Of a DNA stretch of 10,466 nucleotides, positions 5,388 through 10,466 are shown one piece after another (position 1 is the first letter of the stretch; each line of letters begins with the position of its first letter). The position numbers were made by a program, and so were the translations under genes. This DNA comes from DATDRM01 sp035291705 (GTDB lineage: Bacteria; Chloroflexota; Anaerolineae; Anaerolineales; UBA4823). Below the pieces are notes generated by a model that ran no database searches, had not been told where the DNA came from, and saw nothing but the letters and a program-made list of their open reading frames with translations. The stretch is from assembly GCA_035291705.1 (NCBI GenBank), contig DATDRM010000036.1, positions 1 to 10,466 on the forward strand, given 5' to 3'.

Positions 5388-8300
5388 ATGCACAGCACCG
5401 ATCGGGAAGGGGTGGTTTTCGTTTGTTCCAGCTGCGGTTTCCATAATCCGCCAGCGATGCGTTTTTGCGGCAACTGCGGCAACCGGCTGGTCGACTCTGC
5501 CGGTCAAGCAGCCTCCAAAGCGGAAACTGCCAATCCGGCGGCGGATCGTTTAGGCATCCTGGTGGGGGCCGACCTAAAAGAACGCTTCCGCCAGGCTGGC
5601 CTGGAGGCGGCTGGCCAGCGGCGGAATGTGACGGTCCTGTTCGCCGATCTATGCGGCTATACTGGCCTGGCGGAGCAAATCGATGACGAAGACCTGTTTG
5701 ATTTGATCCAGGACTATATCCAGCTCCTGGCAGAGAAGGTTTACCAGTACGAAGGCATCGTTGACAAGATCATCGGCGATGGCTTGATGGCGCTGTTTGG
5801 AGCGCCTATCGCCCACGAAAACAATGCTGAACGCGCAGTTCGCGCGGCGCTGGACATGCAGGCTGGCCTTGAGCTGCTCAACCAGGAGTGGGCTGGCCGG
5901 CTGGGGGTCAAGTTGCAGATGCACCTCGGTTTGAACGCAGGGACGGTCGTTGTAGGCGGCGTAGGTTCTGACTTGCTGATGGATTACACCGCCATCGGCG
6001 ATACGGTGAACCTGGCGCGCCGGCTCGAGGAAGCTGCGCCTCCCGGGGGCATCCTGGTCAGCGAAAGCGTTCATAAAACGACTCAGCGCATATTCGACTT
6101 TGAACCAATCTATGATCTGGGATTAAAAGGGATCACGCGCCCGTTAACTGCTTATCGTCTGGCGAGCGTGAAAACCCAACCAGGCGATGTGCGCGGGTTG
6201 GAAGGTTTGCGAGCGCCGATGGTAGGCCGCGAACCCGAATTGCAGAAGTTAGAGGAAGCGGTTCAAGGGCTTCACCTTCGCCAGCGGGGCATGTTTATCC
6301 TGCTGAGCGGCGAAGCGGGGATCGGGAAAAGCCGCCTGACGCGAGAGTTCAAGTCCCACACCGATCAAACCAGCCAGCTGGTTGTTGAAGGTCAAAGCCT
6401 GACCTACCGTCGATCGGTATCGTATTGGATATTTCTAGAGCTCCTGCGAGATTACTTGCACATCTCCCCCCAGATGTCATCTCTGGAGGCGCGCTGGCGA
6501 CTGATCTCGAAAGTCAATGAAATATTGGGCAGCCAGGCCACCGAGCTGCTCCCCTACCTGGAGCACATCTTTTCGTTCGAGCATGCCGATCCCCAGACTG
6601 CCCAAAGACTGGCGTACCTCGACGCGGGACAGCTGCGCCAACAGATATTCTTAGCCGTGCGAGACCTGCTGGTGGCCGAGGCTTTTCGGCAGCCCTTAGT
6701 CTTGATCCTGGAGGATTTACACTGGGCGGATGATGCTTCCCTCGATCTGCTGGCATTCTTATTCGATTCCCTGCGCCAGGCACCGCTATTGATCTTCGCT
6801 AATTCCCGACCCGTCCAGGATGGGAAGCTTAAGGATGTCCTCTCCCTCGCTCAAAAACGATTGGGTGATGAATTCATTTGCATTCCCCTCCAAGGGCTCA
6901 CATCCGAGCAAGGCGAGCGCCTGCTTTCCGAGCTGCTGGCAAGCCCAAAATTACCAGACGCGTTTCGGCAACAGATTCTTCAACGGGCTGCAGGAATCCC
7001 ATTTTACCTGGAGGAAATTCTGCGGGCGCTGATCGATGAAGGTGTGATTCATCAAGCCGATGGACACTGGCGGTTAGCCGCGGGAACCAAAACAGACGCT
7101 CTGCGGGTGCCAGACAACCTGCAAGACCTGATCCTGGCGCGGTTTGACCGCTTGAATCAATTTCAAAGGAAGATCCTGCAATCTGCCTCGGTAATCGGGC
7201 GCCAGTTCAACCGGCCGTTATTGGCGGAGGTGATGAAGCCGGAAAAAGAGAGCGATTTGGATGGCGCTCTGAAAACCCTGGTGGAGAGAGCTTTCCTGTT
7301 GGGACAGGCCCAGGGCACGGAAACGAGGTATTTGTTCCGGCATGTGCTCACTTCGGATGCTGTCTACAGCACATTGCTCCGGCGTGACCGCAATGAGTTG
7401 CATGGGCGGGTTGGCGAGGCGATCGAATGGTTGTATGCTGATCGCCTGGATGAACAAATCGAGGTGCTCGCCGGCCATTATTTAAGAAGTTCGAAACTCG
7501 ACCGGGCGTTGCACTATCTGATTCTCGCCGGGCAGAAAGCATCCCGCGATTACGCCAATGAACAGGCACGCGCTCATTATACAGAGGCGAACGGTCTCCT
7601 GCCGAAAGTGTTGCATACCCCCGATCAAGAATTGCAGGTTAGGGTCGGCTTGGGGGATGTGTTGGTCTTCATTGGCGAGTATTCAGAAGCGCGCCAGAAT
7701 TATCAATCCGTGCTGGAGACGGTGGAGCTGGTCGATCCTGGGATCAAGGTTTGCGAGGCTTGTGCTTTACAGCGCAAGATCGGCACGACCTATGAACGGC
7801 AAGGAGATTATGACCAGGCGTTAACCTGCCTGGCAGGTGCGAGCCGCGTTTTGGAAGGCAATCCCACTTCTTTACCGGTCGAAAAAGCAAATGTATACAA
7901 TGATCTAGGCTGGATTCACTTCCTGCGTGGCAACTTCGAGGAAGCCAAAGCAAGCCTCTCCTCGGGGCTGAGTCTGGTGGAGGCTAGCCAACAGGTTGAT
8001 GTCATCGCCTCCCTTCATAATCGCCTGGGGGCAGTCGCCTACCAGCAGCGCGCTTACGACGAGGCGGACGCCCATGTGCGCAAGAGCCTGGCTTTACGGG
8101 AGGCGATTGGGGACCTGGCAGGAGTCGCGCGGCTTTACAACAACCTGGGGCTGCTCGGTTTAATGCGCGGGGACCTGCGCGATGCGGAAACCAATTTCCT
8201 GCAGAGCGTTGAACTGCTCGAGAGGCTCGGTGACGCGGAGGGGATTGCCCTGGCAAACATTAACACCGGGCTGGTGAATTTTGACCGCGGGAATTTCGAG

Positions 8301-8894
8301 GCCGCAAAAACGCACTTGGAGACGGGCTTTGCCCTGGCTGAGCAGATCGGTCACCGCTTCTACCTGGGGCTGGCGCGCATGTACCTGGGGCGGTTATCGG
8401 GTTCCCTGGGACAGTATCGCGTGGCGGAAAACCAGCTCCAGGAATGTATGCACGTTTTCGAGGAACTGGGGGCACAGGATAATCTGATCGATGCTGCGAC
8501 TTATCTGGCTGAGAATTATCTCGCCCAGGGGGATTTTGAGCGATCGATGAATTGGGCGGTCAAATCACTCGATTTAATCAGAGATAATGGAAATCATGGT
8601 GGTGGATCGGTGCAGTATGGGCGGATTTTAAGACTGCAAGGTGCGATCTCCCGGCGACGTGGGGATATGGAAAGCGCGCATCAGATGCTGGAGGAAAGCG
8701 CGGCACTTTTTCACGCTTCCTATGAAAAGCTGGAGGCGGCCCGTTCTGAATTTGAATTAGGATTATTAGCCAGCACACAAGGCGATTCTCTTCGAGGGCG
8801 GGGACATTTCCAGGAAGCCAGGATGATATTTGGACAATTGGGAGCGGATAAGGAACTCCAGCGCGTCGAGCAGGCTTTAATCCGGATTAAGTGA
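5388..8894 (+). CDS. Zinc-ribbon / class IIIb adenylate cyclase / AAA-STAND ATPase / TPR regulatory protein
   Basis: This 1168-residue soluble protein should make cAMP from ATP under control of a large sensor-scaffold. An N-terminal zinc ribbon has C13, C16, C27 and C30. The class III cyclase domain (about 78-255) has metal aspartates D87 (LFADLCGYT) and D131 (IIGDG), K127 and T201 at the purine-specificity sites, and N208 and R212 for the transition state; the Lys/Thr pair marks class IIIb. The ATPase begins at MVGRE (about 280) with Walker A GEAGIGKS (308-315) and Walker B LVLILEDLHWAD (D443), then a helical winged-helix-like segment. From about residue 700 to the end are TPR repeats (units such as ARLYNNLGLLGLMRGDLRDA). 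The order resembles mammalian soluble adenylyl cyclase with one catalytic domain. The ORF is open to 5286, but the upstream 34 codons are not family-like and cover promoter sequence, so ATG 5388 is chosen. Confidence 0.9.
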   Translation: MHSTDREGVVFVCSSCGFHNPPAMRFCGNCGNRLVDSAGQAASKAETANPAADRLGILVGADLKERFRQAGLEAAGQRRNVTVLFADLCGYTGLAEQIDDEDLFDLIQDYIQLLAEKVYQYEGIVDKIIGDGLMALFGAPIAHENNAERAVRAALDMQAGLELLNQEWAGRLGVKLQMHLGLNAGTVVVGGVGSDLLMDYTAIGDTVNLARRLEEAAPPGGILVSESVHKTTQRIFDFEPIYDLGLKGITRPLTAYRLASVKTQPGDVRGLEGLRAPMVGREPELQKLEEAVQGLHLRQRGMFILLSGEAGIGKSRLTREFKSHTDQTSQLVVEGQSLTYRRSVSYWIFLELLRDYLHISPQMSSLEARWRLISKVNEILGSQATELLPYLEHIFSFEHADPQTAQRLAYLDAGQLRQQIFLAVRDLLVAEAFRQPLVLILEDLHWADDASLDLLAFLFDSLRQAPLLIFANSRPVQDGKLKDVLSLAQKRLGDEFICIPLQGLTSEQGERLLSELLASPKLPDAFRQQILQRAAGIPFYLEEILRALIDEGVIHQADGHWRLAAGTKTDALRVPDNLQDLILARFDRLNQFQRKILQSASVIGRQFNRPLLAEVMKPEKESDLDGALKTLVERAFLLGQAQGTETRYLFRHVLTSDAVYSTLLRRDRNELHGRVGEAIEWLYADRLDEQIEVLAGHYLRSSKLDRALHYLILAGQKASRDYANEQARAHYTEANGLLPKVLHTPDQELQVRVGLGDVLVFIGEYSEARQNYQSVLETVELVDPGIKVCEACALQRKIGTTYERQGDYDQALTCLAGASRVLEGNPTSLPVEKANVYNDLGWIHFLRGNFEEAKASLSSGLSLVEASQQVDVIASLHNRLGAVAYQQRAYDEADAHVRKSLALREAIGDLAGVARLYNNLGLLGLMRGDLRDAETNFLQSVELLERLGDAEGIALANINTGLVNFDRGNFEAAKTHLETGFALAEQIGHRFYLGLARMYLGRLSGSLGQYRVAENQLQECMHVFEELGAQDNLIDAATYLAENYLAQGDFERSMNWAVKSLDLIRDNGNHGGGSVQYGRILRLQGAISRRRGDMESAHQMLEESAALFHASYEKLEAARSEFELGLLASTQGDSLRGRGHFQEARMIFGQLGADKELQRVEQALIRIK

Positions 8895-8922
8895 CCAGCC
8901 CCGAGAATGGTTCAAGATGAAC

Positions 8923-8956
8923 AAAGGAGCGAGACTCCTCCTCGTCTCGCTCCTTT
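8923..8956. terminator. Bidirectional terminator between the convergent cyclase and protease genes
   Basis: A perfect 13-bp stem, AAAGGAGCGAGAC (8923-8935) with GTCTCGCTCCTTT (8944-8956), encloses an 8-nt loop. Each strand has a short T-run at the stem end (TTTCC on plus, TTTGTT on minus). It lies 28 bp after the cyclase stop and 34 bp after the protease stop, so it can serve both genes. Confidence 0.75.
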
Positions 8957-8990
8957 CCGTTCCCGATAATATCAGGATGGCTTGATCGGA

Positions 8991-10466
8991 TCAACCATCG
9001 AAGTTCACCCAATTCCCTGTCCATGGAATACTGCCAATCCAGACGCCAAATTCGTCCTGCCAGTTGGTGAACCGTTCGGCGAAGGTTGGATCGCCATAGG
9101 ACCCGGCCCAGGCCCCATAGCCGCCAGCCCAAGCGCCGTAACCGCCCGCCCAGGCACCGTAACCACCTGCCCAAGCCCCGTATCCACCTGCCCAAGCGCC
9201 ATAGCCGCCTGCCCAAGCCCCATATCCACCAGCCCAGGCGCCATAGCCGCCCGCCCAGGCGCCGTAACCGCCGGCCCAGGCACCATAACCGCCAGCCCAA
9301 GCGCCGTACCCACCTGCCCAGGCACCATAACCGCCGGCCCAGGCGCCGTAGCCGCCAGTCCAATCGCTAAACTCGCCGCGCAATCGGAATTCGCCTGAAG
9401 CTTCGTCGTAATACGAAAAGCCTTCGTAGTGTCCTTCGCCTGACATATCGGCCCAAATGTCCAAACCGTTATTGGCGGTACCGCTGACATCCGCATAAAC
9501 AGCATCCGGTGCGTTAACCCTCCCAGAACCTTGCTGCCAGAGACTGTAGAGAGATTCGGTCGTTTCCAGGTTTATCCAGGGGAATGCAGTCTGCATGACC
9601 CGGTACTTGACCTGGTCTGGAGACAGGTCTGGGTTGTGGGAGAGCGATAAGGCCGCGATCCCAGAAACGACGGCCGCGGCTTGCGAAGTCCCAGCCATGG
9701 TGAAGTAATGCGGGGAGGTGCGGTTGGCTTCATGGTTCTTGGCAATGTAGCTATTGGGCAGCATCAAAGAGGCCATGTGAGCGCCTGGCGCTACCACGTC
9801 CGGTTTGACGAACCCATCCAGCGTCGGGCCGGCGGCGGAGAAGGGCGCCAGGTAGTCATCCCCCCAATCGTTCGGGGTGTAGTTGTCCGTGAATGCGCCA
9901 ACGGTGATCACATAGGGGTTGTTTCCGGGAACGCCAATCGACATCGCTCCAGGCCCACTATTTCCAGCGGCTACGACTACGGTGATGCCTTGCGCCCAGG
10001 CTTGCATCACTGCTTGATTCAAGGGATCGGCCCAATAGGGTGATTGGACGGTCGACACCAAGGAAAGATTTAGAACCCTGATGTTCAAGGGATCCTTATT
10101 CTGGATCACCCACTGGATCCCCTGGATGACTTTTTCATAGGTGCCGTAACCCTGCGAGTCGAGCACGCGCACACCAACCAATCCCACGCCTGGCGCGATC
10201 CCATTCCATTCGCCGTCCGAGCCAACCTGGCTGTTGGCGATGATGCCGGCGATGTGGGTGCCGTGGCCATTGGGATCGCGCGGCGCCGCACTTCCCTGGA
10301 CAAAGTCCATCCATCCGATAATGCGGTTCCGCTTCTTTCCCTCGCTATTCTTATCCAGGCCTGGGTGTTTGCCGAGGCCCGTGTCGACTATGGCAACCGT
10401 GACATCCTTGCCAATCGTTCCCTGTTCCCAGACAATATCTGCCCCAACAACATCCGCATAATCAGT
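8991..10466 (-). CDS. Subtilisin-family S8 serine protease with C-terminal GGYGAWA repeats (N-terminus off window)
   Basis: The reading frame is open to the right edge, so 491 C-terminal residues are visible; the signal peptide and propeptide, if present, lie outside. Numbered from the fragment, the triad is D28 (AIVDTG), H68 (GHGTHIAG) and S261 (AGTSQAAA), with the oxyanion asparagine N169 (AAGNSGPG), so the enzyme should be active. Family knowledge makes it an exported endopeptidase. After the catalytic domain (to about 300) comes a short domain of about 70 residues, then twelve exact GGYGAWA heptapeptides (371-454). The tail is a degenerate copy (GSYGDP) followed by an aromatic-rich end with WQDEFGVWIGSIPWTGNW. 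The Met at 10310 is internal, because the catalytic Asp lies upstream of it. It converges on the cyclase gene; no functional tie is evident. Confidence 0.93.
   Translation of the reverse strand, partial: TDYADVVGADIVWEQGTIGKDVTVAIVDTGLGKHPGLDKNSEGKKRNRIIGWMDFVQGSAAPRDPNGHGTHIAGIIANSQVGSDGEWNGIAPGVGLVGVRVLDSQGYGTYEKVIQGIQWVIQNKDPLNIRVLNLSLVSTVQSPYWADPLNQAVMQAWAQGITVVVAAGNSGPGAMSIGVPGNNPYVITVGAFTDNYTPNDWGDDYLAPFSAAGPTLDGFVKPDVVAPGAHMASLMLPNSYIAKNHEANRTSPHYFTMAGTSQAAAVVSGIAALSLSHNPDLSPDQVKYRVMQTAFPWINLETTESLYSLWQQGSGRVNAPDAVYADVSGTANNGLDIWADMSGEGHYEGFSYYDEASGEFRLRGEFSDWTGGYGAWAGGYGAWAGGYGAWAGGYGAWAGGYGAWAGGYGAWAGGYGAWAGGYGAWAGGYGAWAGGYGAWAGGYGAWAGGYGAWAGSYGDPTFAERFTNWQDEFGVWIGSIPWTGNWVNFDG
9105..9356 (-). 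repeat. Twelve in-frame 21-bp repeats encoding GGYGAWA
   Basis: The array is exactly 252 bp with no spacers. All twelve units give the same seven residues, yet their DNA differs at many third codon positions (for example both TAT and TAC for Tyr, and several Gly and Ala codons). This points to selection for the peptide after old duplication and not to a recent expansion. Confidence 0.95.

Noticed and set aside
9105..9356. CRISPR-like regular repeat
   Set aside because: Units are contiguous 21-bp coding repeats without spacers and stay in frame with the protease.
8887..9398. Open frames in other registers across the protease repeat, rich in Arg/Trp/Gly or Pro/His
   Set aside because: They are periodic by-products of the 21-bp repeat, which stays open in several frames. 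Only the GGYGAWA frame continues into the S8 catalytic domain.
1..10466. Defence island, phage or plasmid module
   Set aside because: The genes are housekeeping, signalling and secreted proteins. The STAND-like ATPase with TPRs belongs to a cyclase with intact catalytic residues, and no defence partners are adjacent.

Overview
The window looks like chromosomal DNA from a member of the Chloroflexota, most likely an Anaerolineae-type lineage. This is inferred from gene style, not from a marker phylogeny: a GC-rich genome, a large zinc-ribbon/cyclase/ATPase/TPR regulator, TP-rich lipoproteins, subtilases with Gly/Tyr/Trp repeats, and a DUF5678-like domain fused to a nucleotidyltransferase. All coding regions but one lie on the minus strand. 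I see no transposase, integrase, CRISPR array, rRNA or tRNA gene.

Layout from left to right. (1) 1-1838, minus: a tight salvage and RNA-processing operon transcribed tdk -> hpt -> a class II nucleotidyltransferase (CCA-adding enzyme or poly(A) polymerase, cut by the left edge), with an extended -10 promoter upstream of tdk. (2) 1949-3757, minus: a secreted lipoprotein with a C-terminal array of HEAT repeats. Its near-consensus promoter sits so close to the ATG that the mRNA should be leaderless. (3) 3801-3932: an 88-bp TA-flanked imperfect palindrome (MITE-like), then a strong terminator for the ribosomal operon. (4) 3969-5134, minus: rplU-rpmA-rpmE, driven by a perfect TTGACA-17-TATAAT promoter through a structured leader of about 125 nt that can sequester the rplU ribosome-binding site. 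A 7-bp tandem repeat and a hairpin separate rpmA from rpmE. (5) 5388-8894, plus: a 1168-residue zinc ribbon - class IIIb adenylate cyclase - AAA/STAND ATPase - TPR protein, divergent from rplU. (6) 8991-10466, minus: a subtilisin-family S8 protease (N-terminus beyond the right edge) carrying twelve exact GGYGAWA heptapeptides near its C-terminus. It converges on the cyclase gene across a bidirectional terminator.

The most striking item is rpmE. The protein is an ordinary zinc-type bL31 for about 65 residues, then continues into a second domain that reads as an RNA polymerase alpha-subunit C-terminal domain (alpha-CTD), including the FGRKSL motif. A ribosomal protein carrying a transcription-machinery domain suggests a possible physical or regulatory link between ribosome and RNA polymerase or DNA. 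Other points of interest are the DUF5678-nucleotidyltransferase fusion, the leaderless promoters, the L21 leader, the TA-flanked palindrome and the strictly conserved surface repeat of the protease.
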